A DNA stretch of 64,000 nucleotides from Aurantimonas aggregata (GCF_010500835.1 NZ_JAAAMJ010000012.1:59405-123404); one strand, 5' to 3'; shown: positions 39,719 through 49,236, counted from the first letter of the stretch. Made by a program: numbers and translations. Notes: generated by a model from the sequence alone, not told the origin.

Positions 39719-40570
39719 TCAGGCAGCCCGCAGGTCCGCCATGTCGTCGGCCTCCGACTCCTGCGACGCCAGGCCGAAGACCATTTCCCGCAGCCGCTCG
39801 GTCAACGCCCGCCGGTCGATGGCGGCGATCTCTTCGTAGCCGATCAGGTCGCCGATGGTCACGTTGATCGCCCGGCCATAGAGCCGCCGGAACTCGCCGA
39901 TCAGCAAGCCCAGTCGCAGCGTCATCGACCAGCGACTGACCAGATGGAACAACGGGCCGTTCTGGCCGCCGAAATGCACCGGCAGCACCGCCGCGCGGGA
40001 CGACTGGATGAGACGGGCGGTGAACTGCTTCCACGGCAGGTCGGCGGCGGCACCAAACATCGTCGGCGCGGTGGCGACGCCCCCGGCCGGGAAGATCACG
40101 ATGGTGGTGCCCTCCGACAGGAGGCGCATCGCCTCGCGGCGCGTCTCCAGATTGAGGGCCTGCGCCTGCCGCGTCTCCTCGAAGGACACCGGCAGCCCGT
40201 AGGCGGCCATCTCGGGGATCCTCATCAGATCGTTGTTGACGAGGATCCGGTACGGCCGGCCGAGGCGTTCGGCCAGCGCCAGCATCGCGATCCCGTCACC
40301 GATTCCGAAGGGATGGTTGGCCACCATCACCAGATGCGACGGCAGGGTGGCCGGCTCAGGCAGTGCGCCGCGGCAATCGAGCCTTATGCGCATCAGGTCG
40401 AGCATCGCGTTGAAGGCCAGCGGGTCCCCCGCGGCCACGCGGCTGCGCCAGTTGCCATAGAGCCGCGCCAGCAGGCGCCGACCGGAGACATCCTCGATCC
40501 AGCCGATCGCCAACCGCTTCAGAAGACGGTCATGGGGCCGGGCGTAGGTAAGTTCAGGGTATGGTCTCAT
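39719..40570 (-). CDS. Lysophospholipid acyltransferase family protein (PlsC-like)
   Basis: A membrane-associated acyltransferase. The start is the ATG of MRPYPELTYARPHDR at 40568-40570 (a TTG four codons upstream is less likely), giving 283 residues. The catalytic NHxxxxxD box is seen as NHPFGIGDG (about 90-98), and the glycerophosphate-binding motif as IVIFPAGGVATAP (about 153-165). It resembles the OlsA/hemolysin-like branch that acylates lyso-lipids, including ornithine lipids in Rhizobiales. Substrate unproven. Confidence 0.82.
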   Translation of the reverse strand: MRPYPELTYARPHDRLLKRLAIGWIEDVSGRRLLARLYGNWRSRVAAGDPLAFNAMLDLMRIRLDCRGALPEPATLPSHLVMVANHPFGIGDGIAMLALAERLGRPYRILVNNDLMRIPEMAAYGLPVSFEETRQAQALNLETRREAMRLLSEGTTIVIFPAGGVATAPTMFGAAADLPWKQFTARLIQSSRAAVLPVHFGGQNGPLFHLVSRWSMTLRLGLLIGEFRRLYGRAINVTIGDLIGYEEIAAIDRRALTERLREMVFGLASQESEADDMADLRAA

Positions 40571-40678
40571 GAACAGCCGCAAGAGTTTTGCTCTTACGGC
40601 ATTTGCCCTTCGCCGATGACAGGCGGATGACGCTGCGGTTCACAGTCGCGAGATGGCCGGCACCATAGAGGCGCCGGC

Positions 40679-42652
40679 TCAGGCCCTGCCATCCTCCGCC
40701 CGGATCCGGCGCAGGTCCGGCGGAACCGCCTCGTCGACCAGCGCGGCGAGCGCCGAATCGAGCGTCGCCGATGCCTGGTCACGCGAGCCGAGCCGACGAA
40801 TGTTGACCGTGCGCTCCTCGGCCTCCCGCTTGCCGCAGACCAGCATGACCGGGATCTTGGCCACCGAGTGCTCGCGGACCTTGTAGTTGATCTTCTCGTT
40901 GCGCAGGTCCGTCTCGACCTTCAGGCCCGCCCGCTTCAGCAGATGCGCGACCTCCATCGCGTAATCGTCGGCGTCGGAGGTGATGGTGGCCACCACCACC
41001 TGCACCGGCGACAGCCACAGCGGCAGATGCCCGGCACAGTTCTCCAGGAGAATGCCGATGAAGCGCTCCACCGAGCCGAGCATCGCCCGATGCAGCATGA
41101 CCGGGGTCTTCTTCTCCGAATCGCGGTCGATATAGAAGGCGCCGAACCGGCCGGGCAGGTTGAAGTCCACCTGGTTGGTGCCGACCTGCCACTGCCGGCC
41201 GATCGCATCGCGCAGCGTGTATTCGTATTTGGGGCCGTAGAAGGCGCCCTCGCCCTCGGCGATACCCGTGGTGACCTGTCCGCCGCCTTCCTGCTCGATG
41301 ATCGTCAGGACCTCGCGCATGGAAGCTTCGGCCCGGTCCCACATCTCGTCGGAACCGACGCGCTGATCCGGCCGGGTCGAGAGTTTCACCAGCACGTGGT
41401 CGAAGCCGAAATCGCGGTAGATCGACAGGATCAATTCGTTGATCTTCAGGCTCTCGGCGGCGATCTGCGCCTCGGTGCAGAAGACGTGGGCGTCATCCTG
41501 CGTGAAGGCGCGGACGCGCATCAGGCCATGCAGGGCGCCGGAGGGCTCGTAGCGATGCACCATGCCCAATTCGGCAAGCTTCAGAGGCAGATCCCGATAA
41601 CTCTTCAGGCCATGCTTGAAGATCTGGACGTGGCCAGGACAGTTCATCGGCTTCAGTGCGAAAACCCGCTCGTCCTCGGTCTCCGTGACGAACATGTTCT
41701 CGTGGTATTTTTCCCAGTGGCCGGACGTCTCCCACAGCGAGCGCTCCAGCAACTGCGGGGCGTTGACCTCCTGGTAGCCCTCGGCCTCCTGGCGGCGACG
41801 GACGTAGGACACCAGCGTCTGGTAGAGCGACCAGCCCTTCGGGTGCCAGAACACAGTGCCCGGCGCATCGTCCTGGAAGTGGTAGAGGTCCATCTCCCGC
41901 CCGAGCCGGCGGTGATCGCGCTTCTCGGCCTCTTCCAGCATGTGGAGATAGGCCTTGAGCTCGTCCTGGGTGGCCCAGGCCGTGCCGTAGATGCGCGTCA
42001 GCATCGGGTTGTCGGAATTGCCGCGCCAGTAGGCGCCGGCGACCTTCAAGAGCTTGAAGGCTTCGCCCACCTGCCCCGTCGACGCCATGTGCGGTCCGCG
42101 GCAGAGGTCGAACCAGTCGCCCTGGCTGTAGATCTTGAGGTCCTGGTCGGCCGGTATCGCGTCGATGAGCTCGACCTTGTAGGCCTCGCCCTTGGCAGCG
42201 AAAACCTCCCGCGCCTTGTCCCGCGACCAGACCGTCTTGGCGAAGGGCGCGTTGCGGCGGATGATCTCCGCCATCTTCTTCTCGATGACCGGCAGGTCGT
42301 CGGGCGTGAAGGGCGTGTCGCGGGCGAAGTCGTAATAGAAGCCGTTCTCGATCACCGGGCCGATGGTCACCTGCGTGCCGGGCCACAATTCCTGCACCGC
42401 CTCCGCCATCACATGGGCAGCGTCGTGGCGGATCAGCTCGAGGGCGCGCGGGTCGTCGCGCAGGACGATCTCGATTGCGCCGCTGCGACCCACCGGATCG
42501 GCAAGGTCGCGCATTTCGCCGTCGATCGCGTAGGCGACGGCTTTCTTGGCGAGGGATTTGGAGATTCCGCCGGCGATTTCGGCGCCCGTCGATGCGGCGG
42601 CATATTCGCGCTCGGAGCCATCGGGAAAGCGGAGGGATACGGCGTCAGCCAT
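40679..42652 (-). CDS. thrS: Threonine-tRNA ligase
   Basis: Charges tRNA-Thr. The start is the ATG of [19 protein letters not shown] at 42650-42652, giving 657 residues; the upstream open frame lacks homology. Domains in order: TGS (1-60), editing domain with [16 protein letters not shown] (about 75-90), class II catalytic core with [12 protein letters not shown] holding a zinc Cys/His and [13 protein letters not shown], then the C-terminal anticodon-binding domain with [18 protein letters not shown]. The 143-base gap upstream would hold its promoter. Confidence 0.98.
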   Translation of the reverse strand: MADAVSLRFPDGSEREYAAASTGAEIAGGISKSLAKKAVAYAIDGEMRDLADPVGRSGAIEIVLRDDPRALELIRHDAAHVMAEAVQELWPGTQVTIGPVIENGFYYDFARDTPFTPDDLPVIEKKMAEIIRRNAPFAKTVWSRDKAREVFAAKGEAYKVELIDAIPADQDLKIYSQGDWFDLCRGPHMASTGQVGEAFKLLKVAGAYWRGNSDNPMLTRIYGTAWATQDELKAYLHMLEEAEKRDHRRLGREMDLYHFQDDAPGTVFWHPKGWSLYQTLVSYVRRRQEAEGYQEVNAPQLLERSLWETSGHWEKYHENMFVTETEDERVFALKPMNCPGHVQIFKHGLKSYRDLPLKLAELGMVHRYEPSGALHGLMRVRAFTQDDAHVFCTEAQIAAESLKINELILSIYRDFGFDHVLVKLSTRPDQRVGSDEMWDRAEASMREVLTIIEQEGGGQVTTGIAEGEGAFYGPKYEYTLRDAIGRQWQVGTNQVDFNLPGRFGAFYIDRDSEKKTPVMLHRAMLGSVERFIGILLENCAGHLPLWLSPVQVVVATITSDADDYAMEVAHLLKRAGLKVETDLRNEKINYKVREHSVAKIPVMLVCGKREAEERTVNIRRLGSRDQASATLDSALAALVDEAVPPDLRRIRAEDGRA

Positions 42653-42795
42653 CGGATTGGTCTTTCTGTTTCCAGTCCCGCCTACGATCGCGGGTGGTTT
42701 GCATGTAAGGCGAGAGCCGCCTGGCCGGTCGTTTGCCGGCACCGGCGGGGTCGGATATATTTGAGGCAGCTGTTCCTGTGCAAGGGAGGCACGCC

Positions 42796-43287
42796 GTGAA
42801 CATCGAAATTCTCCAGCCGAAACCATTCGATCTCGTCGGAAACCCGATCCTCGTGGCTGGCAACGCCGTCGGGTTCGAGAGCCACCTGACAATCCGTATC
42901 AGCGACGGACACGACGAGATCGTCGCGACTGCCACCGCCGGATCCACCTCGATCCGGCAGTTCCAGGCCGCGGTGGCCATCCCGTCGGCAGCGGCCTTCA
43001 CGCTCAGCCGACTCTTCGTCACCGTGACCGACGACAGCGGCGGCGAGGAGGGTGTCCCGCCGCCCGCGGTGACCGTTCCGGTGCTCTACGGCCCGATGAT
43101 CCTGCCCGGCTTTGGCGGGTACTGGCTTCACACGGTCGCAAGCGGCGAATCCCTCTCCGCCATCGCCCGTCGCTACTATGGTGCCGCCTCGCGCTATCCT
43201 CTCATCCAGGAGGCCAACCAGCACATCGTCGCCGACGCCAATCTGGTGTTTCCCGGTCAGGTGCTGCGGATTCCAAGGCAGACGTGA
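42796..43287 (+). CDS. Gmad2 immunoglobulin-like / LysM domain protein
   Basis: A small protein with an N-terminal Gmad2 Ig-like domain (about 1-95; [19 protein letters not shown]) and a C-terminal LysM domain (about 108-160; [20 protein letters not shown]) that binds peptidoglycan. The start is read as GTG at 42796, since AGGGAGG lies 7 bases upstream and homologues begin MNIxxLQP; this gives 163 residues. No signal peptide is visible, so export would need another route, or the protein acts inside the cell. It converges on yidD. Confidence 0.82.
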   Translation: MNIEILQPKPFDLVGNPILVAGNAVGFESHLTIRISDGHDEIVATATAGSTSIRQFQAAVAIPSAAAFTLSRLFVTVTDDSGGEEGVPPPAVTVPVLYGPMILPGFGGYWLHTVASGESLSAIARRYYGAASRYPLIQEANQHIVADANLVFPGQVLRIPRQT

Positions 43288-43309
43288 CCGCTACCGGCGC
43301 GGAGTCTGT

Positions 43310-43672
43310 TCAGCCCCCATCGCCGGTGCGACGGGTGCCGTATCGCCAGAGCGTCCAGGGTCGCCAGCCGGCCGTTCTCGGCTGGATCTCCGTCGGGACC
43401 CGGTCGATCCCCGAGGTGCCGCCCGGTCCGCATCGCAAGACGCGGAAACAGGCAAGCCAGCCGCCGATCCACAGCCCGTGGCGGGCGACGGCCTCGTAGG
43501 CATATTCCGAGCATGTCGGCAGATGTCGGCAGGCATTGCCGATGAAAGCCGACAAGGTCAGCTGGTAAAGGCGCACCAGGCCGACGCCCAAGATCCGTCC
43601 TGGCGTCCGCCGCCAGTTGCCTGTCCAGTTCCGGGAGCGAGCCTGCGGCCGATGCGGGTGAGCGCCGCCCAT
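43310..43672 (-). CDS. yidD: Membrane protein insertion efficiency factor YidD
   Basis: YidD helps YidC insert inner-membrane proteins. The start is the ATG at 43670-43672, giving 120 residues. The conserved core RLYQLTLSAFIGNACRHLPTCS with three Cys and SEYAYEAVARHGLWIGGWL (about 34-71) is intact. It lies 14 bases after the scaffold-protein gene, a frequent pairing in Hyphomicrobiales. Basic at both ends, as expected for a membrane-surface protein. Confidence 0.9.
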   Translation of the reverse strand: MGGAHPHRPQARSRNWTGNWRRTPGRILGVGLVRLYQLTLSAFIGNACRHLPTCSEYAYEAVARHGLWIGGWLACFRVLRCGPGGTSGIDRVPTEIQPRTAGWRPWTLWRYGTRRTGDGG

Positions 43673-43686
43673 TTGGGTGACTTCCC

Positions 43687-44133
43687 TTAGGCCGCGGCGC
43701 TCTCGCGCTTGGCGGCGACCTTGTCGAGCGCTTCCACCACGGCATCGAAGGTCAGCAGCGTCGAGGCGTGGCGCGCCTTGTAGTCCCGGACGGGCTCGAG
43801 ATATTTCAGATCGGCGAAGCGGCCCTCGGGCGGCGCGCCGTTTTCCTTCAGCATCTTGCGCATGGTCTCGCGCAGTTCCCGCAACTCGGCAGTGCTGGCG
43901 CCAAGGATGTGGCGCGCCATCACCGAGGACGACGCCTGGCCGAGCGCGCACGCCTTCACCTCATGGGCGAAATCCGCAACCTTGCCGTCCTCGACCCGAA
44001 GGTCGATCGTGACGGTGGACCCACACAGCTTGGAGTGCGCCGTGGCGCTGGCATCCGGATTGTCGAGGCGGCCGATCCGCGGGATGTTGCCGGCGAATTC
44101 GAGAATCCGCGCATTGTAGACGTCGTCGATCAC
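43687..44133 (-). CDS. Iron-sulfur cluster assembly scaffold protein (IscU/NifU-like)
   Basis: A SufU/IscU-type scaffold, 148 residues from a GTG at 44131-44133. Two ligand-type Cys are present, C37 (SKLCGSTVTID, with the usual Gly) and C62 (KACALGQASSS). The third Cys of canonical IscU, expected in the late RHxC segment, is replaced: the sequence reads KARHASTLL. This variant is common in the alphaproteobacterial family placed before yidD. A role in Fe-S or zinc handling is likely; full scaffold activity is less sure. Confidence 0.85.
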   Translation of the reverse strand: MIDDVYNARILEFAGNIPRIGRLDNPDASATAHSKLCGSTVTIDLRVEDGKVADFAHEVKACALGQASSSVMARHILGASTAELRELRETMRKMLKENGAPPEGRFADLKYLEPVRDYKARHASTLLTFDAVVEALDKVAAKRESAAA

Positions 44134-44373
44134 TGGAACCTATCCCGGCGCGCTGCGCCCTGTCATTTCGTCTTGTCGCCAACTATATAGGATCGTGGGC
44201 GCCGGATCGAAAGCCGCCCCCGCCTCGACTGCGCGCGGGACGGCGAAGGCGGGAGCGCATTGGCATTGAAGAAGATCTCGACCGTTGGCCTGTCTGGTTC
44301 GCAAGGACAGGCACCGGATCACCATTCCCTCTGGGTCGCCGCCCGTATTCCGACCCGCACGGAGCAGGACAGC

Positions 44374-44994
44374 ATGGAAGCCGTCGTCAAGAAATTCCCC
44401 GAACCAGCTGACAAGAGCGACGATCGCCCGAGCCGGGAAGAAGCCGAGGCCGCGGTCGGCACGCTGCTGCGCTGGATCGGCGAGGATCCCTCCCGCGAGG
44501 GTCTGCGCGAGACCCCTGCCCGGGTCGTGAAGGCCTATGAGGAGCTGTTCGGCGGCTACAAGCTCCAGCCGGGCGACGTGCTCGGCCGGACCTTCGAGGA
44601 CGTGTCTGGCTACGAGGACATGGTGCTGGTCCGCGACATCGACTTCCACTCGCATTGCGAACACCACATGGTGCCGATCATCGGCAAGGCGCATGTCGCC
44701 TACCTTCCGGACGACCGCGTCCTCGGCCTGTCGAAGATCGCCCGGCTGGTCGATATCTTCGGCCGCCGACTGCAGACGCAGGAATCGATGACCGCCCAGA
44801 TCGCTGCGGCGATCGAGAGCATGCTGCGGCCCAAGGGCGTCGCGGTCATGCTGGAGGCGGAGCATATGTGCATGGCGATGCGCGGCATCCGCAGCAAGGG
44901 ATCGACCACGGTGACCACGGCCTTCCATGGCGCCTTGCGCGAGGATCGCGAGCTGCAGGAACGCTTCCTGGCCATGGCCGGCCGTCGGCCGTGA
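44374..44994 (+). CDS. folE: GTP cyclohydrolase I
   Basis: Converts GTP to dihydroneopterin triphosphate, the first step of folate (and queuosine precursor) synthesis. The start is the ATG at 44374 with AGGA 6 bases upstream; the frame is open further up without homology. 206 residues. Zinc and active-site residues are seen in [20 protein letters not shown] (C95, H97/H98) and [12 protein letters not shown] (the second zinc Cys). The stop overlaps the hisI start (GTGA). Confidence 0.97.
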   Translation: MEAVVKKFPEPADKSDDRPSREEAEAAVGTLLRWIGEDPSREGLRETPARVVKAYEELFGGYKLQPGDVLGRTFEDVSGYEDMVLVRDIDFHSHCEHHMVPIIGKAHVAYLPDDRVLGLSKIARLVDIFGRRLQTQESMTAQIAAAIESMLRPKGVAVMLEAEHMCMAMRGIRSKGSTTVTTAFHGALREDRELQERFLAMAGRRP

Positions 44995-45422
44995 CAGAGC
45001 CTTCTCTGGGTGCCGGGTCGTTCGCGGCGCCTTCGCCGATTTCCGCCGAGCAGGAGGAAGGAGGCGAGCTCCGTCCCCGCTTCGATGCGGCGGGCCTGGT
45101 GACAGCCGTGGTTACCGACCATGCCAGTGGCAACCTCTTGATGGTCGCGCACATGAACGCCGAAGCGCTGGCGCAGACGCTGGCGACCGGCTTTGCGCAT
45201 TACTGGTCGCGCTCGCGATCGACGCTGTGGAAGAAGGGCGAGACCTCCGGCGCGCTGCAGACGGTCCGCGAGATCCTCGTGGACTGCGACCAGGATGCGA
45301 TCTGGCTGAAGGTCGCGGTCGAGAAGCCCGAAGATACCTGCCATACCGGACGGGACACGTGTTTCTATCGCAGAATTGAACCAAACGGTCACAGTCTGGT
45401 GCCTGCGCTCGACAAGGCGTGA
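44991..45422 (+). CDS. hisI: Phosphoribosyl-AMP cyclohydrolase
   Basis: Third step of histidine synthesis, opening the adenine ring of PR-AMP. The start is the GTG at 44991 that overlaps the folE stop by 4 bases; 143 residues. Metal ligands are clear: DCDQD (98-102; C99 for zinc, Asp for magnesium), C117 (DTCHTGR) and C124 (DTCFYRR). It is separate from hisE, as usual in alphaproteobacteria. Coupling to folE is common in Rhizobiales. Confidence 0.96.
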   Translation: MTEPSLGAGSFAAPSPISAEQEEGGELRPRFDAAGLVTAVVTDHASGNLLMVAHMNAEALAQTLATGFAHYWSRSRSTLWKKGETSGALQTVREILVDCDQDAIWLKVAVEKPEDTCHTGRDTCFYRRIEPNGHSLVPALDKA

Positions 45423-45486
45423 CGATCGTCCCTACCTTAAAGTTATAATCAGGGATTGCGTCCATCCTTCGTGATGGGACGGCGCA

Positions 45487-46503
45487 GTGCAGTCGGGACA
45501 GCGCAGGATGTTTGATCGCGTATTTGGATGGCGGGAAGAGGCCCCGGTCGGGGTCGAGCCGCCCATTGTCATGCCCTCGTCCCGGCGATCCAACGGCGTT
45601 GCGCTGGCGCTGGGCGGCGGCGCCGCCCGCGGCTGGGCCCATATCGGTGTGTTGCGGGCGCTCGACGAGAGCGGCGTCCGTGTCTCGATGATCGCCGGCA
45701 CGTCGATCGGGGCGCTGGTCGGCGGCTGCTATCTCGCCGGCAAGCTCGACGAACTCGAAGCCTTCGCCCTTTCGCTGACCAAGCGCGGCTTGCTGCGCTT
45801 TCTTGATTTCCGCTTTGGCGCCGATGGCCTGATCGGCGGCATGCGCCTCAGCCGCCGCCTGTCGGTGGAACTCGAGGGCATCCGGATCGAGGATCTGGAT
45901 CGGCCGCTCGTCTGCGTCGCCACCGAGGCGCGCAACGGCCACGAGGTGTGGATCGATTCGGGTTCGTTGATCCTTGCCATGCGCGCTTCCTACGCCCTGC
46001 CCGGCGTCTTCGAGCCGGTCGAGTGCGGCGGCAGGCGGCTGATGGATGGTGCGCTGGTGAATCCGGTGCCGGTCAATGTCTGCCGCGTCTACGAAGAGCG
46101 GCACGTGATCGCGGTGAACCTCCATTACGACCTGTTCGGACGCGCCGCCATCGTCCGGCTCTCGGCCGGCGGCAGCGACACGGCGAGCCCGCAGGATCTC
46201 GGCCTGGCCGACCCGGTGGTGGCGGCTGCAGGCGGCAATCCCGCCCTGCGGCGCGACCAGATGGGCATCGCCCGAACGATGGTCGATGCGTTCAACATCA
46301 TCCAGGACCGGATTTCCCGGGCGCGACTGGCGGGCGACCCGCCGGATCTGTCGCTGCAGCCGCGAGTCCGCGACATCGGCCTGTCGGAATTTTTCCGCGC
46401 CGAAGAAGCGATCGCGCTCGGCTACGAGGCGACGATGAGCCAGATTGCCGAGATCCAGCGCATGGCCGAGATGGGCGAAGAGCGGGCCAGCCTGCCCGTC
46501 TGA
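45487..46503 (+). CDS. Patatin-like phospholipase
   Basis: A Ser-Asp dyad lipid acyl hydrolase. 338 residues from a GTG at 45487 (an ATG seven codons on at 45508 is the alternative). Oxyanion motif GGGAARG (43-49), nucleophile motif GTSIG (S73) and the dyad motif DGA (D187) are all present. No signal peptide is seen, so it probably acts at the inner face of the membrane. It follows folE-hisI and precedes an opposed CBS gene, a neighbourhood often seen in Rhizobiales. Confidence 0.9.
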   Translation: MQSGQRRMFDRVFGWREEAPVGVEPPIVMPSSRRSNGVALALGGGAARGWAHIGVLRALDESGVRVSMIAGTSIGALVGGCYLAGKLDELEAFALSLTKRGLLRFLDFRFGADGLIGGMRLSRRLSVELEGIRIEDLDRPLVCVATEARNGHEVWIDSGSLILAMRASYALPGVFEPVECGGRRLMDGALVNPVPVNVCRVYEERHVIAVNLHYDLFGRAAIVRLSAGGSDTASPQDLGLADPVVAAAGGNPALRRDQMGIARTMVDAFNIIQDRISRARLAGDPPDLSLQPRVRDIGLSEFFRAEEAIALGYEATMSQIAEIQRMAEMGEERASLPV

Positions 46504-46531
46504 GACGTTCCGGCGCGATGCGCGGGAACAA

Positions 46532-46960
46532 CTAGCTCGCGATATACTCGCGCATCTCGGCGGCCTCGCGCTCGACGTCCTGGATTCGCCGCTTCACTAC
46601 GTCGCCGATCGAGATGATCCCTGCCAGCTTGCCGTTCTCGCAGACCGGCAGATGGCGAAAGCGCCCGTCGGTCATGATCTGCATCGCCTCGTCGATGCCG
46701 GTGCTGCCCGTGCAGGTTTTGACGTCCATGGTCATCTCGTCGCGGACGCCGTGCGAGAGCGCCGCAACGCCCGCCGTGCCGATTACCCGCACGATGTCGC
46801 GTTCCGAGACGATCCCCGCGACCGACCCGGATTCCTCCAGCAGCACGATCGCGCCGATCTTCTTCCTCGCCAGGACCTGCGCGACCTCTTCAAGCGTCAC
46901 GTCGGGATGGAGCGTCACCACGTCCCTGCCCTTGTGCTCGAGTATCTGGTTTACGGACAT
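46532..46960 (-). CDS. CBS-pair domain protein
   Basis: A stand-alone pair of CBS domains, which usually sense adenine nucleotides. The start is the ATG of MSVNQILEHKGRDVVTLHPD at 46958-46960, giving 142 residues; GGAGG precedes it. CBS1 spans about 8-65 (GAIVLLEESGSVAGIVSERD) and CBS2 about 75-130 (GRFRHLPVCENGKLAGIISI). The target protein is not evident; the gene lies tail-to-tail with the patatin gene. Confidence 0.9.
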   Translation of the reverse strand: MSVNQILEHKGRDVVTLHPDVTLEEVAQVLARKKIGAIVLLEESGSVAGIVSERDIVRVIGTAGVAALSHGVRDEMTMDVKTCTGSTGIDEAMQIMTDGRFRHLPVCENGKLAGIISIGDVVKRRIQDVEREAAEMREYIAS

Positions 46961-47036
46961 CTCCCGAGGCCTCCTTCTCCCGCCGGTGCCATTGCCGAAA
47001 GGTGAGCCAGTCCCGGCCGCATCGCAAGAGGCGAGT

Positions 47037-47789
47037 TCAGGCGGTCCGGGGACGCGCCCGCCGGTCGAAGACGCTGAACAGCAGGAAACCAAACGCAAAG
47101 CCGCCGAGATGGGCTTCCCAGGCAACGGTGCCACCGCCAAGAAAGCCACCGGCGGCGCTGCCGATCAGCAGGTTGGTGCCGAAGAACACGGCGACAAAGA
47201 TCAGCACCGTGCGGTTGGACAGCGCTTCGCGGATCGACACCACCGGCAGATAAGCCTGGATCGCCGGCGACATGGTCCCGCCCGCTCCCCCGAAGGCGAA
47301 ACGGCAGGCGCCGCCCATCAGCGCCGACACGACGCCCGACGCGCCGATGACCGGCGCCACGATCTCCGGATTGAGCAGGTAGAACACCGCAGCGCCTGCC
47401 ACCGCTCCGCAACCGGAGAACAGCAGGAACCGGACGGCGCCGAGCCGGCGCGCCACAGGTGTCCCGAAGGCAAGCAGCCACACCGAGTTGACGCCAAGGT
47501 GCATCCAGTCGCCATGCAGGAACGAATAGGTGAGCGGCGTCCAGAGACCGGCGCCAGGCCTCTGATAGGCACAGAACTCGGCAACGGCCTGGTAGCAGCC
47601 GGGGATGAAGGCGAAGTCGACCAGCACGAACGAATCGTCGAGCGGGCTGAGGAGGAACATGCGAATCGCATGCACGGCGATGTAGACGCAGATCAGCCCC
47701 AGCACGATCCCAGGAACGTTGAAGGCCGGTGGCGGGCGCTGCCGCCGGAATACGGGTTCCGGGGCCTGATCGAGATCGTTCTGTGTCAT
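47037..47789 (-). CDS. Rhomboid family intramembrane serine protease
   Basis: A polytopic membrane protease. The start is the ATG of MTQNDLDQAP at 47787-47789, giving 250 residues with about six membrane segments. The catalytic Ser is S151 in VIGASGVVSA and the partner His is H227 in WEAHLGGFAFG; the TM2 HxxxN element is HGDWMHLGVN (H92, H97, N101). All key residues are intact, so activity is expected. The substrate is unknown. Confidence 0.92.
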   Translation of the reverse strand: MTQNDLDQAPEPVFRRQRPPPAFNVPGIVLGLICVYIAVHAIRMFLLSPLDDSFVLVDFAFIPGCYQAVAEFCAYQRPGAGLWTPLTYSFLHGDWMHLGVNSVWLLAFGTPVARRLGAVRFLLFSGCGAVAGAAVFYLLNPEIVAPVIGASGVVSALMGGACRFAFGGAGGTMSPAIQAYLPVVSIREALSNRTVLIFVAVFFGTNLLIGSAAGGFLGGGTVAWEAHLGGFAFGFLLFSVFDRRARPRTA

Positions 47790-47875
47790 GGCCGCCCTTG
47801 TCGATGCGTCTCGCCGGTTCACGCCGGTCGCGATGGGCACATGGGAAAATCCAAGCCGCTTTTCACCACCGGACG

Positions 47876-47980
47876 AAAAAAAGCCGCCCCGCTGGGCGGG
47901 GCGGCGAGTAAACAGGCGACACCCGACTGGAGGTCGAGATGTGCTTATTGGTGCTGACGACAGGAGCTACATCTGTCCTT
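47876..47980 (-). ncRNA. Candidate small regulatory RNA with CUCC loop
   Basis: No protein gene fits here, yet the minus strand has a full transcript layout. A promoter lies just upstream (-35 TTGCGC, 17 bases, -10 TAACCA). The predicted start is near 47979-47980. Hairpin 1 is GACAG/CUGUC. Hairpin 2 is CUCGAC/GUCGGG with a five-base CUCCA loop, extended by ACA/UGU. A 10-bp GC terminator stem is followed by seven T. The transcript would be about 105 bases. Exposed CUCC loops are a hallmark of alphaproteobacterial anti-Shine-Dalgarno sRNAs. Family membership was not checked. Confidence 0.7.
47883..47905 (-). terminator. Rho-independent terminator of the small RNA candidate
   Basis: Perfect 10-bp stem (47883-47892 with 47896-47905), 3-base loop, followed on the minus strand by seven T (47882-47876). 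It lies 87 bases upstream of the rhomboid start, so it cannot serve that gene and must end a transcript arriving from about 47980. The strongest intrinsic terminator in the window. Confidence 0.9.
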
Positions 47981-47985
47981 ACAAT

Positions 47986-48014
47986 TGGTTAGACCTGTGC
48001 GGGTCGGTGCGCAA
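47986..48014 (-). promoter_or_regulatory. Promoter of the small RNA candidate
   Basis: Minus strand TTGCGC (48009-48014), a 17-base spacer, TAACCA (47986-47991). It is placed 6-7 bases upstream of an A that would begin the small RNA. Each box has mismatches, but the spacing and the terminator downstream support it. The rest of the 47790-48158 gap holds no gene I can support; PilZ transcription must also start in it. Confidence 0.55.
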
Positions 48015-48158
48015 CGCGAACCCTCGGAAACGGTTAATATCACTGGGAAAGCCCGATCGGTGCTTGATTTCGCGAGGCAGATTCCATCCTAAATTAAGCT
48101 TCCGGGTTTATGGAAAGACGGCACGGCGCACATTCGCCGCCACCTCTCGAGCGAACGA

Positions 48159-48770
48159 ATGATGACGCAGGTCCCGAAGCAAGTGCCGGATCCGGACTAC
48201 AACGAGCGCCGACGGTTCAGCCGCTTCCCCGTCGACATTCTCGGCCGTTTCATGCGCGAGGACCATTCGGAATATCCCTGCCGCGCCGAGAACATGTCCC
48301 CCGGCGACGTGTCGATCGCCACCCCTGTCGAACTGCGCGTCGGGGAAAACATCATTCTCTATCTGGATCACCTCGGCCGGCTCGAAGGCGAAGTGGTCAG
48401 GGCTTCGCCCGGCGGATTCGCGCTGAAGCTGAGGGGCACCGAGCGCAAGCGCGAAAAGCTCGCGGCGCAGCTGACTTGGCTGGTCAATCGCCACGAGCTC
48501 GACCTGCCCGAGGACCGCCGCCACGAACGCGTCGCGCCGGAAAATCCGTTCGTCGACGTCGTGCTCGAGGACGGCCGCCGCTATCAGGTCCGAATCATCG
48601 ACCTGTCGCTGTCCGGCGCCGCCGTGTCGAGCAAGGTCCGCCCGGCGATCGGCGCCCGTGTGACCATGGGCACGACCCACGGCCGCGTCGTCCGGCATCT
48701 CGAGGAAGGCTTCGCCATCGAGTTTGGCGCTATCCCTGCCGGCGAGATGCTCGGGCGCAGCGCCGACTGA
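48159..48770 (+). CDS. Tandem PilZ-domain protein (putative c-di-GMP receptor)
   Basis: 203 residues with two PilZ domains. The first (about 14-110) has RRRFSR (17-22) but NMSPGD (45-50), where the last Gly of the (D/N)xSxxG motif is replaced by Asp. The second (about 118-200) is canonical: RRHER (120-124) and DLSLSG (148-153). So the second domain should bind c-di-GMP and the first may be degenerate or structural. There is no membrane segment. It stands alone with long gaps on both sides. Confidence 0.88.
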   Translation: MMTQVPKQVPDPDYNERRRFSRFPVDILGRFMREDHSEYPCRAENMSPGDVSIATPVELRVGENIILYLDHLGRLEGEVVRASPGGFALKLRGTERKREKLAAQLTWLVNRHELDLPEDRRHERVAPENPFVDVVLEDGRRYQVRIIDLSLSGAAVSSKVRPAIGARVTMGTTHGRVVRHLEEGFAIEFGAIPAGEMLGRSAD

Positions 48771-49236
48771 CACCCGGGGGTCCGAGCGGATCCCCTTCCC
48801 CCTCCTGCGAATATCAGGCGGCATACGCGTAGGCCCCACGCTGCGGGCTCGCGCATGCCTTGTCTGCGCTCGTGTTCTGGCGCCTTTCGCTGGCCCGGCC
48901 GGGCATCGGATCCCGCCGTCGCCCGCCTCAACACAACTGCCTGCCGAACTACGGTGGTGCGGCGAGAGTTGCGCGGCTGGATACATCCCATCTTGCAGGC
49001 CGCACGCCTGGGCTGGCAGGCAAAGTTTTCGATGAGAGTCGCCCGCCCGGTCTGCCCTCAATCCTCGTGGTTGACAAAAGACCAACAGGGACGATGCAAA
49101 TTGCCTTCGCGAATTCAGCTCTTGCAAGTAAAGTTATGAACTTTTCTATAAAGCATTGACGCGAATGCACACGAGACATTTCGCTTCAAAGTAAAACTAT
49201 CATGGCATTCTCTCAGTACAGACGGGGAGACAGAAC
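48771..49236 (+). other. 466-base gap with AT-rich upstream region of the BTLCP gene
   Basis: No gene is supported here. From about 49060 on, the composition turns AT-rich. A perfect TTGACA at 49071-49076 and a TATAAA at about 49146 are possible promoter elements, but no pair with good spacing is convincing. The first 280 bases hold nothing I can name. Confidence 0.4.

Noticed and set aside
48860..49179. Short frames on both strands in the gap before the BTLCP gene
   Set aside because: None has a ribosome binding site, domain or codon pattern like the neighbours; the region looks regulatory or empty.
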